A stretch of 13,989 nt of DNA from an uncultured Bacillota bacterium (GCA_905200905.1 CAJKMA010000068.1:1-13989); one strand, 5' to 3'. Positions 6,892 through 13,445 are shown, counted from the stretch's first letter. Numbers and translations: made by a program. The notes: generated from the letters alone by a model not told the origin.

Positions 6892-7986
6892 TTACGCTCT
6901 TATAAAATGGCTCCATTTTCGGCGTGTCTGACTTTTTTTATCTGTCACACCTTTTCCCTCACTACAGATAAAATATATTGGGATTTCAGATTCATTTTTA
7001 AATTTAGGTAATCTTAAATCCATTTCTTTATCCATAGCTTTCAAAAAAACAATCAGAATTAATAAAAAGCCTCTGAAATATGGACATTTATGATAACTTT
7101 TTTCAAAGTTACATTCTTCGCAAAAATTATAAAATGTACTTTCTATCACTTCCGACATATCCTGTCTCAGAACCTCTTCCAATACTTTTAATAAAGAATT
7201 TATATCTTTCGTTTCTTCTATCTCATCTATTATTTCTTCTTTAAAGTATGTTTTCCTGTCAGAAAGATCTCCATCTATTTTATCAATTTTATCCAGATTA
7301 TTAATCTGATGCTTCCTGCACATTTCTCTCAGAAAATCTGTCGTAGTTCCCAGTAATTCTCCTCTTTCCGCTGAAATTCCGGCTGAACCTTTGTGTATTC
7401 CAACTAAAATAAATTCTTCATTTATCTCTGCGAAAATCCCTGTTCCGGAAAAGCCCAGAAGTTCTTCATTCCTGTCCGAGGTATTTATGTTTGTACCACA
7501 AAGACTATATTTCATCATATGAAGTTCAGAGTCAAATTCTTCATATGTGCTTGCTATTCCAGCTCTGGATAGAAAAAAAGAACTCCCGTATCCGCCATGT
7601 TGCGGGTATCCGTACATAATCAGTTTCTTACTTTCTGCTATTGCTCTTTTCATACTACTATCCCAGTTTGCAATTCGATATGCAGCAAGTTCTGGATAAT
7701 CATACTCAATTTCTATAATACCCAGATCTTCCGGATCCCCTTCATGATTGTATCTTTCCGAAACAATAATTTCACTTTCCTGCACTTCTATTTCTTTCAG
7801 CTGATCATCATGCATAAATTGTACTGATAGATTTTTCTTATCCTTTATCACATGTGCAGCCGTAAAAATATATAATTTATTTCTTTTTTCTCCTTCTGAT
7901 TTCCATAAAACTCCACTTCCTGTAAAACTACCTTCTGTAAAAATTTTAACGGCATACTTTTTTAGCTCTTCTGTCTGTTTTATCAT
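6892..7986 (-). CDS. Trypsin-like (S1) serine protease with C-terminal Cys-rich domain
   Basis: 364 residues. The catalytic triad is readable: H45 in FTAAHVI, D87 in EDLGIIEIE, S180 in GFSGTG. The protease domain covers about 1-220, with no signal peptide, so it acts in the cytoplasm. Residues 220-364 form a separate region with C289, C292, H299 and C301 (possible zinc site) and a short hydrophobic helix near 305-317. Such a tail could be the adaptor domain that links effectors to ABC-3C ATPases, but I cannot name it. The start ATG 7986 overlaps the stop of the preceding hydrolase gene (ATGA), indicating translational coupling. The C-terminus ends in a basic stretch 41 bases before the headless ATPase frame, so the end of the protein may also be altered by a deletion. 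Protease assignment is strong; defence role is inference. Confidence 0.88.
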   Translation of the reverse strand: MIKQTEELKKYAVKIFTEGSFTGSGVLWKSEGEKRNKLYIFTAAHVIKDKKNLSVQFMHDDQLKEIEVQESEIIVSERYNHEGDPEDLGIIEIEYDYPELAAYRIANWDSSMKRAIAESKKLIMYGYPQHGGYGSSFFLSRAGIASTYEEFDSELHMMKYSLCGTNINTSDRNEELLGFSGTGIFAEINEEFILVGIHKGSAGISAERGELLGTTTDFLREMCRKHQINNLDKIDKIDGDLSDRKTYFKEEIIDEIEETKDINSLLKVLEEVLRQDMSEVIESTFYNFCEECNFEKSYHKCPYFRGFLLILIVFLKAMDKEMDLRLPKFKNESEIPIYFICSEGKGVTDKKSQTRRKWSHFIRA

Positions 7987-8948
7987 CGCAAAACTACTTT
8001 TTCTTCTCCTATATCTCTCATTGAAAGTTTTCCGGTATCAATAATTTCTCTCATATCATTTCCTGTAAAGTATCCATTCTTCCACCAGGTATAATTACAT
8101 AATATTTCTGTTTCCTCTCTTTCTTCTATAAATCTTCTCAACACTATTTTTTCTATTTTTTTATTCGTTGAAATAATAAATCGATCTGCATTTAGTTTCT
8201 GTATTAATTCTCTTGAAATATTCCGTTGACTTCCATGATGTGGAAGTTTTACTATTTCAAATTTCGCTTCCGGATAATATTTTTCAACACTTTTTATAAT
8301 ATTCTTTGCTGGCGAATCTCCGGTAAAAAGCAATTTTCTTCCATCATATTCTAAAACAATAATAATAGATGCCTTATTTGTCGGTGACGGATCTGAAGCA
8401 AAACTGTCCGGAGCTTTTTTTATATCACCCGCATACCAGACACTCGCATGTTCTCTGCCAGAACTGTCATCTCCATATTTATCAATTTTTTTCGCCACAT
8501 TTATTATTTCCTCTTCAGTTGGAGCAATTACTTTAACGATTCCATTTTTAAAATGATATTCTTTTCCTTCCAGTATTGGCGTTTCCACTAAAATGTTTTT
8601 ATCCTGAAGTAGTTCTACTAAGCTGGAAACATTTTTAGGAGAATGTTCCTGATTCATCCTATACACGCTGGTACCATGACCATTTATCCAGACTTTATCG
8701 ATTATTTTTTCCTCATCTTTCTGCAAATATGAAATTATCCCGCGTATATGGTCATCATCTATATGTGAAAAAATCAATAAATTAATCCGTTCTTTTTTTT
8801 CTTTTATTTCTTTCACCATATTTTTGAATCCATTTTGAAAAGTAGACGGGCCCGCATCTATAACTATATTTACAACATTTTCATCTGATAAGCATCGAAT
8901 CCAGATAGAATCTCCCTGCTTTGCTTTCTGTACACTTATCTCTATCAT
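7983..8948 (-). CDS. ComEC-like metallo-beta-lactamase-fold hydrolase
   Basis: 321 residues. Metal-binding motifs match the MBL domain of ComEC/Rec2: SHIDDDHIRG (H62, D64, D66, H67), LLFTGDS (D211) and KLPHHGS (H237, H238). There is no signal peptide or membrane domain, so this is a stand-alone cytoplasmic hydrolase, probably a nuclease or phosphodiesterase; the substrate cannot be read from sequence. Start ATG 8948 has AGGAG (8957-8961) eight bases upstream. It is the first of the coupled set: its TGA overlaps the protease ATG by four bases. MBL-fold enzymes and trypsin-like proteases both occur as effectors in multi-component conflict systems. Confidence 0.88.
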   Translation of the reverse strand: MIEISVQKAKQGDSIWIRCLSDENVVNIVIDAGPSTFQNGFKNMVKEIKEKKERINLLIFSHIDDDHIRGIISYLQKDEEKIIDKVWINGHGTSVYRMNQEHSPKNVSSLVELLQDKNILVETPILEGKEYHFKNGIVKVIAPTEEEIINVAKKIDKYGDDSSGREHASVWYAGDIKKAPDSFASDPSPTNKASIIIVLEYDGRKLLFTGDSPAKNIIKSVEKYYPEAKFEIVKLPHHGSQRNISRELIQKLNADRFIISTNKKIEKIVLRRFIEEREETEILCNYTWWKNGYFTGNDMREIIDTGKLSMRDIGEEKVVLR

Positions 8949-8960
8949 TTTATCATCTCC

Positions 8961-8985
8961 TAGTATGGTAGTGTCAAATACTACC
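8961..8985 (-). promoter_or_regulatory. Alternative hairpins before the hydrolase ribosome site
   Basis: In the 63-base gap between the AbiEi-like gene and the hydrolase, GGTAGT (8967-8972) can pair with ACTACC (8980-8985). The overlapping pair TAGTAT (8961-8966) / ATACTA (8978-8983) excludes the first and touches the AGGAG site. The two folds compete, so this could tune translation of the hydrolase. A TTGACA occurs here too but has no usable -10. Confidence 0.4.
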
Positions 8986-9011
8986 TATTTTTATTAAATT
9001 CTTCTCTATTC

Positions 9012-9653
9012 TCATGCAGATACACCATTCAGTAATCCCACCTTATACATATTTTTATAAATTCTCTCAGGGTAGTACGGCAAAAATTGTCTCATATTTT
9101 CAAATCTGATACTTTTCTTTTTCATATAGCTAATTAGACGGTTTGTCAGTTCTTTTCCATCCACTTCCGAAATATCCACAATCTCCTTTAATAAATCGAG
9201 GAACTGAAGCGTTGCCGCATTTCTCTCATCTATTTCACAGTATGGCTTCCGTAAAATCAAACACAGATTTGCAAGCTGAGTTTCTCGGTATTCCGTTGTA
9301 GCTTTGTTCGTATAAATCTCATATACCTCTGGAACCTGAGTCGTCAAACCTAGTTGATTTGCAAAAAGAATTCCTCCAACATAACCACAGCAGTTTTCTC
9401 CATCTGCCAGATACTTTTTTCTGATAACTTCATCAACTGACAGAGTTGAGCCTGAGCGAAACATAGATTTCTTTGGAATATAGTATATTCCCGTATCGAA
9501 GTGTTTTAGCAGCCTGGCTTCTGTCAGTTTCTTCATCTGCTGGCGAACTGATACCGCTTTCATATCGGGAATATTTAATTCTGACAAAAAGATGGGTTCA
9601 TTCGGTCGGTAATTGTTTTCTATATAGCTGTATACATCATTCATCAATGCCAT
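9012..9653 (-). CDS. AbiEi-like (DUF6088-type) winged-helix protein
   Basis: 213 residues. The N-terminal 60 residues read as a winged helix (FLSELNIPDMKAVSVRQQMK, then a wing LLKHFDTGIYYIPKK). This is followed by a domain with GYVGGILFANQLGLTTQVP and VYEIYTN, the pattern of AbiEi/DUF6088 antitoxins, which repress their own operon. Start ATG 9653 has AAGGAGG eight bases upstream. The usual partner, an AbiEii nucleotidyltransferase, is absent: the next gene, 63 bases on, is the MBL-fold hydrolase. The protein may act as transcriptional regulator of the operon that follows, or be an orphan left after loss of the toxin. Family call is from memory of motif patterns. Confidence 0.75.
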   Translation of the reverse strand: MALMNDVYSYIENNYRPNEPIFLSELNIPDMKAVSVRQQMKKLTEARLLKHFDTGIYYIPKKSMFRSGSTLSVDEVIRKKYLADGENCCGYVGGILFANQLGLTTQVPEVYEIYTNKATTEYRETQLANLCLILRKPYCEIDERNAATLQFLDLLKEIVDISEVDGKELTNRLISYMKKKSIRFENMRQFLPYYPERIYKNMYKVGLLNGVSA

Positions 9654-9706
9654 TTTCTTTTCCTCCTTTTTGATACTTTTTAGAAATATATTTTTTCTTT
9701 ATTGTT

Positions 9707-9735
9707 ATTGTACGTCCCCAATACCAGAATTGCAA
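9707..9735 (-). promoter_or_regulatory. Promoter of the AbiEi-like gene and probably the whole downstream operon
   Basis: Minus strand: -35 TTGCAA (9730-9735), 17-base spacer, -10 TACAAT (9707-9712). No other clear promoter is seen down to the helical protein gene at 3662, and gaps are short, so the hydrolase, protease and ATPase probably depend on it. The -35 box directly abuts an IS end at 9736. Confidence 0.6.
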
Positions 9736-9915
9736 CGTGAACTTCCTGAAAAAGCAACAATTCCAAAATCACCAGCCTGACAAATTCCCTCATCCCTTCA
9801 CCATGATCACAAAATCATACTTGCATTCTCACATACTGGAGCTGAGAAATATCTACACTATTTTCAGGGCACTATCTGTCTACCTTATAGGCTGTGGGCT
9901 GGTCCCTTGAACTGA
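9736..9915 (-). mobile_element. Remnant of a second IS1634-type element
   Basis: The first bases, CGTGAACTTCCTG, match the IS end at 921 in 11 of 13 positions and have the same orientation. At about 9790-9825 the minus strand translates as ECKYDFVIMVKG, matching KCGYSFVIVVKG of the transposase at 1116-2810 (residues 286-297). Weaker similarity goes on to a GACAGA (DR) near 9870. In the intact element this part lies about 1 kb from the end, so an internal deletion has joined end and middle. Not functional. Confidence 0.65.
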
Positions 9916-10063
9916 CTATATGATAACAAGATTGCCAGAACTCCACCTTCCCTGCAAATAGGAATCTGACTCTCAAAAATCTACATATTTGTAGATTTTT
10001 CTGCCAAGATTTCCAAAATGGGCAAAAAAATCCACACCGTCATCTTCTTCGACCGTATAGATA
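9916..10063. other. Spacer between IS remnant and Xre gene
   Basis: Apart from the AT-rich palindrome listed separately, no gene or promoter was recognised. Some of the left part may be further eroded IS sequence. Confidence 0.4.
9975..10000. terminator. AT-rich hairpin, probable weak terminator of the Xre gene
   Basis: AAAAATCTACA (9975-9985), four-base loop, TGTAGATTTTT (9990-10000): a perfect 11-bp inverted repeat ending in a T-run on either strand. It lies 64 bases after the stop of the minus-strand Xre gene. The stem is AT-rich, so an operator role is also possible. Confidence 0.5.
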
Positions 10064-10435
10064 TCAGATTGCCATCTTCAGTTTTTCATTCTGTGCCATC
10101 ATACGAGCGATCTTCAAAAGCATCTCTTTATTTTCTATATTCAGTGTTGAAAACAACTTACTCATCTCGTCATCTTCCAATTTTGTATGTACCTGCACCC
10201 GCTCCGGCATCAATGAATCAACCGGAACTTCTAAATTTTCTGCTATGTCGATGAGGGCTTGAACTCCCATCTCCACCTCACCTTTTTCATATCGGGAAAT
10301 GACCTTGTTGCTGCAGCTTCCTCCCATCTCCTCAGCCAGCTGTTCCTGAGTCAGATATACCGCCTTTCGCGCTTTCCTGATGTTTTCACCAATGATTTCC
10401 TGATCAGGCTTCCAAACTTCTGCCAACAAGATCAC
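10064..10435 (-). CDS. Xre-family helix-turn-helix regulator
   Basis: 123 residues from GTG 10435. The HTH_3 domain spans about 17-76: NIRKARKAVYLTQEQLAEEM, then the recognition helix region NKVISRYEKGEVEM and VQALIDIAENLEVPVDSLM. The C-terminal 45 residues are acidic then helical, perhaps for dimerisation. Start choice: GTG has GAGG six bases upstream; two TTG codons just downstream (from 10429) are alternatives with AGGTG. The gene stands alone between an IS remnant and a terminator, so its target is unknown; self-regulation is the usual case for this family. Confidence 0.85.
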   Translation of the reverse strand: MILLAEVWKPDQEIIGENIRKARKAVYLTQEQLAEEMGGSCSNKVISRYEKGEVEMGVQALIDIAENLEVPVDSLMPERVQVHTKLEDDEMSKLFSTLNIENKEMLLKIARMMAQNEKLKMAI

Positions 10436-10440
10436 CTCAT

Positions 10441-10582
10441 TCCTCGCTTTTAATGAATTATTATGTTAACCTTTGTTTTAACTGTTCTAGGCGTTCTCGC
10501 ACAATGGGGGTAACTCATTATTTTTGCTTTTTTTATTTCCCCTCTTGCATTTATCAGTGCCACGCCTCCCATAAACGACAAA
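10441..10582. other. Upstream region of the Xre gene
   Basis: AT-rich, with GTTAAC next to a CATAAT that could be a -10 for the Xre gene; the -35 is weak. No coding frame was recognised. Confidence 0.35.
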
Positions 10583-10626
10583 AGGAGCCGAGGACCATGG
10601 TTATATAACCACAATCCTCGGCTCCT
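10583..10626 (-). terminator. Rho-independent terminator of the two-gene HTH/small-protein unit
   Basis: AGGAGCCGAGGA (10583-10594) and TCCTCGGCTCCT (10615-10626) form a perfect 12-bp GC-rich stem. A second palindrome, GGTTATATAACC (10599-10610), fills the loop. On the minus strand the stem is followed by TTTTG. It begins 22 bases after the last gene. Confidence 0.85.
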
Positions 10627-10648
10627 ATCAGCCCTTCATCGAATCCAA

Positions 10649-10894
10649 TCACCCGATGGATATACTCTTTTTCACCTCGTAAACAGCCAGCTTTCCATTT
10701 CCACGCATCCTTACTTCAGCGTCATTTCCTCTGCCTGTTATCTCCCGAATTGCCTTCATGATAAGTGCATCATCATTCCCTGTACTTGCGATAACACCGC
10801 AGGAAGCATTCCCATGCGTTCCCACGTAATTTCTGAATAGCTCTTTTTTCTCTCTGCATCTGCTGCTTCCATACTCCGAAATCAATATGCTCAT
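10649..10894 (-). CDS. Small hypothetical protein, 81 residues, coupled to the HTH/nuclease-like gene
   Basis: Product begins MSILISEYGSSRCREKKELF. The ATG at 10894 overlaps the stop of the upstream gene (ATGA). AGGAG lies directly against this ATG, so a TTG at 10885 with the same AGGAG at nine bases is an alternative start. The C-terminal half reads EVRMRGNGKLAVYEVKKSIS. The ExK in YEVKK resembles the last part of a PD-(D/E)xK strand but is too little to call a nuclease. Not recognised. Coupling and a shared terminator say it works with the larger protein. Confidence 0.7.
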   Translation of the reverse strand: MSILISEYGSSRCREKKELFRNYVGTHGNASCGVIASTGNDDALIMKAIREITGRGNDAEVRMRGNGKLAVYEVKKSISIG

Positions 10895-11775
10895 CTCCTG
10901 TCTTTTGTTTTAAACACGGACTGTTCCGTTCCATCAATACGTGGAATACAAAATTCGTCCAATACTTTACGCTCCAATGGATCTACCAGAATAAAAGAAA
11001 AGAAATCTCTGATCTTATATCCAGCAAAACACTCTCTTGCCTGTTCAATCATAAGAGAATGATTCACCACAATGGAAACTTTAATTCCATGTTCACGAGG
11101 ACTATCCAGATAGGCCATTCCGAACAGACGGTTCATGCTGCTGATTGTTCCCCGCCCGATCCCGGTAGTATAGGATTTACAGTCAAACAGCCACATATCG
11201 ATTCCTTCATCCTGCAGTGCATTCGTCCAGATGGCAAAATCCGCATAAAACTGTTTGTTTCTTGGCCAGATTATCTTCTCATGGCCGAGCAGTTCAACAG
11301 AATAGCCCGCCAATAAAAGCGCGTTCTGAAGCGTTTCCCTGCTTCCTTCCGCATATCTGGTCTCCATACTCTTAAAGGTGTCTCCAAGCGCAGAAGCATA
11401 TTCCAAAAATCGCTTCGGTGTCTTATCATCTGCAACACTATATGTAATTTGTATCGGTGAAACAACAGCACCTTCTTCTGTTGTTGGAACCATCTTTACC
11501 ATCCCGTTTGCAGCCAGCAGCTTATCAAGCGTCACTCCGCTGGACGGATCTGCTGCTTTGGATATCGATATCAGAACCTCATCCGAACAGGCCGTTGTGT
11601 TCTTCATATTAATAATACGAGATATCGTCGACGTATTGACCTCGCAGTCTTTTGCAAAATCATTCATCGACCGTCTTCCCTTTGCAAGAAGAACAAGATG
11701 GCTCAATTCTGCATGGTCTGCATTCCCGGTTCTTATATAGTCTGGGAACAGGTTTGTGATTTTCTTTCTTCCCAT
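10891..11775 (-). CDS. HTH protein with a nuclease-like C-terminal domain
   Basis: 294 residues. Residues 36-57 form a helix-turn-helix (SMNDFAKDCEVNTSTISRII), part of an Xre-like domain to about 90. From about 145 a second domain runs LLLAGYSVELLG, QFYADFAIW (D179), then MWLFDCKSYTTG (D198, K200). A D, about 19 residues, then DxK on a hydrophobic strand is what a PD-(D/E)xK restriction-like fold shows, so it may be a DNA-cleaving or DNA-sensing domain. Start ATG 11775 has GAGGAGGTG eight bases upstream. The gene has its own promoter with a palindrome over the -10, suggesting self-repression. Domain naming is inference from motifs; I know no exact family. Confidence 0.75.
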   Translation of the reverse strand: MGRKKITNLFPDYIRTGNADHAELSHLVLLAKGRRSMNDFAKDCEVNTSTISRIINMKNTTACSDEVLISISKAADPSSGVTLDKLLAANGMVKMVPTTEEGAVVSPIQITYSVADDKTPKRFLEYASALGDTFKSMETRYAEGSRETLQNALLLAGYSVELLGHEKIIWPRNKQFYADFAIWTNALQDEGIDMWLFDCKSYTTGIGRGTISSMNRLFGMAYLDSPREHGIKVSIVVNHSLMIEQARECFAGYKIRDFFSFILVDPLERKVLDEFCIPRIDGTEQSVFKTKDRR

Positions 11776-11795
11776 CGGTGCTGCACCTCCTCTGT

Positions 11796-11828
11796 TAGTA
11801 TACTATCATCGTTTTGCATATTTGTCAA
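11796..11828 (-). promoter_or_regulatory. Promoter with palindromic -10 of the HTH/nuclease-like gene
   Basis: Minus strand: -35 TTGACA (11823-11828), 17-base spacer, -10 TAGTAT (11800-11805). The perfect 10-bp palindrome TAGTATACTA (11796-11805) covers the -10, a natural operator for the HTH protein it drives. Confidence 0.65.
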
Positions 11829-11829
11829 T

Positions 11830-12012
11830 ATCACGCAACAATTATTGTTTTATTGCTTTCTATTGCGCTTTTCCGCACCCGTTGATGCTACATCATAATA
11901 AAAAGAAACAGAAGTTCACAAACTGTTGTTCTTCGTATATAAGAACAATTATTCAAGGGGAGAGGGAGATTATTATATTATCAATTATTTCAAGGTGCAG
12001 ATATGCATAATC
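11830..12012. other. Gene-free AT-rich interval
   Basis: No coding frame was recognised between the divergent HTH and vapB promoters. It contains the inverted repeat at 11926-11948 and a 10-base match to the IS end (11911-11920, right-end orientation) that could be chance. Confidence 0.4.
11926..11948. repeat. Perfect 8-bp inverted repeat
   Basis: TTGTTCTT (11926-11933), seven-base centre, AAGAACAA (11941-11948). Operator-like in form, but no promoter is clear beside it. Confidence 0.5.
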
Positions 12013-12076
12013 CTGCGCTTTCATCTCGGTAATTGAATTGCCGAGGATTCCCGCTTATTGTCCTAAAAAAGCGCAG
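12013..12076. repeat. Nested inverted repeats upstream of vapB
   Basis: Outer arms CTGCGCTTT (12013-12021) and AAAGCGCAG (12068-12076) are perfect. Inside, CTCGGTAATT (12025-12034) and AATTGCCGAG (12036-12045) form a 10-bp stem with a single G-T wobble and a one-base centre. The 64-base unit ends eight bases before the vapB -35 box. It could be a bidirectional terminator, a small palindromic mobile unit or an RNA structure. Confidence 0.55.
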
Positions 12077-12084
12077 AGAATAAC

Positions 12085-12113
12085 TTGACAAGATATATAT
12101 CGCGATATATACT
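12085..12113 (+). promoter_or_regulatory. vapBC promoter and operator
   Basis: -35 TTGACA (12085-12090), 17-base spacer, -10 TATACT (12108-12113). The perfect 18-bp palindrome TATATATCGCGATATATA (12094-12111) fills the spacer and overlaps the -10. VapB-VapC complexes normally bind such palindromes to repress their own operon. Confidence 0.8.
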
Positions 12114-12137
12114 AATAATATAAGGAGGTGCATTACT

Positions 12138-12368
12138 ATGATGACTGCAAAGTTATTTGAAAATGGTCGGAGCCAGGCGGTTCGACTTCCGAAGGAATGT
12201 CGCTTCAATGGTGATGAGGTGGCAATTAATAAGATCGGTGATATTGTTATTCTGATGCCGAAGGAAAACAAGTGGTCTGGTTTCCTGAACAGCTTGGAAC
12301 TGTTCTCGGATGACTTCATGAACGATGGCAGAGAACAGCCTGCGGTACAGGAGCGTGAAGCGCTATGA
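12138..12368 (+). CDS. vapB: VapB-type antitoxin (AbrB/VagC-like)
   Basis: 76 residues. The N-terminal swapped-hairpin DNA-binding domain is clear: TAKLFENGRSQAVRLPKECR, then GDEVAINKIGDIVILMPK (to about 52). The C-terminal tail WSGFLNSLELFSDDFMNDG is the usual toxin-binding segment. It neutralises the VapC toxin and represses the operon. AAGGAGGTG stands eight bases before ATG 12138; an ATG in the next codon is a second option. The stop overlaps the vapC start by four bases (ATGA), as usual for this module. Confidence 0.9.
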   Translation: MMTAKLFENGRSQAVRLPKECRFNGDEVAINKIGDIVILMPKENKWSGFLNSLELFSDDFMNDGREQPAVQEREAL

Positions 12369-12769
12369 AGTATATGCTGGACACTAACATTTGTATCTAT
12401 GCAATTAAGCATAAGTCACCCGAAGTCATAAAAAATTTTCTGAAGCATGATCCAGACGATATGTGTATCTCATCCATTACTTATGGAGAACTGATGCACG
12501 GAGTGGAAAAGAGTCAGGCAGTGGAACGCAACCGTGTAGCAATTACACTGTTCTTGTCGTCTATTTCTATCCTTCCGTTTGACAATTATGCTGCAGAAGA
12601 ATACGGAAAGGTTCGTGCAGACCTTGAACGAAAAGGAACACCAATTGGTCCAATGGATATGTTGATTGCTGGTCATGCGAGATCAGAAGGGTTGATTCTT
12701 GTGACAAATAATACCAGAGAGTTCTTCCGGGTTGATGACTTAGAAGTTGAAGATTGGACAAAAGAATAA
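12365..12769 (+). CDS. vapC: VapC-type PIN-domain toxin
   Basis: 134 residues, full PIN-domain length. Acidic metal-binding residues are present: D6 in MLDTNICIY, E42 in TYGELMHG, D98 in PMDMLIAGHA, and N116 in TNNTREF at the fourth position, where Asn/Asp is normal. The enzyme is an Mg-dependent ribonuclease; relatives cut tRNA or rRNA, and the target here is not readable. It is translated by coupling from vapB. All catalytic positions are intact, so the toxin looks active. Followed by a terminator 12 bases on. Confidence 0.92.
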   Translation: MKYMLDTNICIYAIKHKSPEVIKNFLKHDPDDMCISSITYGELMHGVEKSQAVERNRVAITLFLSSISILPFDNYAAEEYGKVRADLERKGTPIGPMDMLIAGHARSEGLILVTNNTREFFRVDDLEVEDWTKE

Positions 12770-12780
12770 GTGCATGAAAG

Positions 12781-12819
12781 AAAGCATCTGTCAGTATAAA
12801 ACCTGATAGGTGCTTTTTT
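12781..12819 (+). terminator. Terminator of vapBC
   Basis: AAAGCATCTGTCAG (12781-12794) pairs with CTGATAGGTGCTTT (12803-12816) with two mismatched positions, and the T-run extends to 12819. Confidence 0.8.
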
Positions 12820-12933
12820 CATGCCCGCCGGGATTATGAAAGGGAACTTCGTACCGCGTCTGCCAATATTAATATGATTCTTGAAAAGAGTCATATTCCG
12901 GAACAGCAAATTGAAAATGAAAAAGGGTTATAG
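12820..12933 (+). pseudogene. C-terminal coding remnant of unknown protein
   Basis: Directly after the vapBC terminator a frame without a start reads RRDYERELRTASANINMILE, then KSHIPEQQIENEKGL and a TAG. The composition and helix pattern look like real coding sequence and unlike the surroundings, so this is probably the 3' end of a gene whose front was replaced by the vapBC segment. Family not recognised. Confidence 0.45.
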
Positions 12934-13034
12934 GCTGTTATTTTTCAGTGACTGTTCATGCTCATCCTGTATCGGTATTAAACTGCCCTATATACCCTTA
13001 GCTGGACGCACGGTTTGACCACGATGTCTGGATT

Positions 13035-13067
13035 TGTGAACTTCCAGTTTTTTTCGCCTAAATCGAG
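13035..13067 (+). repeat. Solo end of the IS1634-type element
   Basis: TGTGAACTTCCAG, a T-run, then CGCCTAAATCGAG. It matches the left end at 921-954 with one gap and two changes. No matching second end or transposase remnant follows to the right, so this is an isolated relic. Confidence 0.8.
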
Positions 13068-13104
13068 TATACCTCATAGCATCTGACACCAACAACACGA
13101 GAAA

Positions 13105-13130
13105 AACCGCAGATGAAAATTCCCGCGGTT
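13105..13130 (-). terminator. Terminator of the higBA operon
   Basis: AACCGC (13105-13110) and GCGGTT (13125-13130) form the stem, followed on the minus strand by TTTCTC. It begins 18 bases after the antitoxin stop. Confidence 0.65.
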
Positions 13131-13148
13131 CCTGTTTTCTCATACTCT

Positions 13149-13445
13149 TTACATTTTATTTTTTGTTGACATCGGAACAAATTCCAACTTTAATTGCATC
13201 CCTAATCCCTGTGCAAGTTTTTTCACCATACTCAGGCTGGGATTTCTTGTTCCGTTCTCAATCCGGCTTATATCTGCCTGCGTAATTCCGGTTTTAGCTG
13301 ATAAATCTTTCTGTGTCATATTCTGCTGCACTCTTGCGTCAATCATCGCCTGGATAATGTCATATTCCGGTTGCAGTGCATCATATTCTGCCTTGACTTT
13401 CGAATTCTGCAACGCTCTTTTTTTATAATCCTTATAGCTACTCAT
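13149..13445 (-). CDS. higA: HigA-type Xre antitoxin
   Basis: 98 residues from ATG 13445, chosen because GGAGG lies seven bases upstream; earlier in-frame ATGs at 13463 and 13451 lack proper spacing. The HTH_3 domain occupies the C-terminal half: NMTQKDLSAKTGITQADISR, then IENGTRNPSLSMVKKLAQGLG. The N-terminal helical part probably contacts the toxin. It overlaps the toxin stop by eight bases. The toxin-first order is typical of higBA. It should repress the operon through the palindrome at 13817-13838. Confidence 0.88.
   Translation of the reverse strand: MSSYKDYKKRALQNSKVKAEYDALQPEYDIIQAMIDARVQQNMTQKDLSAKTGITQADISRIENGTRNPSLSMVKKLAQGLGMQLKLEFVPMSTKNKM

Larger units (their letters stand above)
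12934..13148. other. Gene-free interval with IS end and terminator
   Basis: No coding frame was recognised here; the IS end at 13035 and the terminator at 13105 are listed separately. Confidence 0.4.

Noticed and set aside
8970..8976. TTGACA-like -35 upstream of the MBL hydrolase
   Set aside because: The only -10 candidate at proper spacing overlaps the start codon, so a separate promoter is unlikely.
11911..11920. GAAGTTCACA, matching the IS end in inverted orientation
   Set aside because: Only ten bases match and the inner repeat is not similar; could be chance in a window this size.
12470..12909. Minus-strand ORFs opposite vapC
   Set aside because: They are shadows of vapC and its terminator region, with no ribosome sites or recognisable domains.
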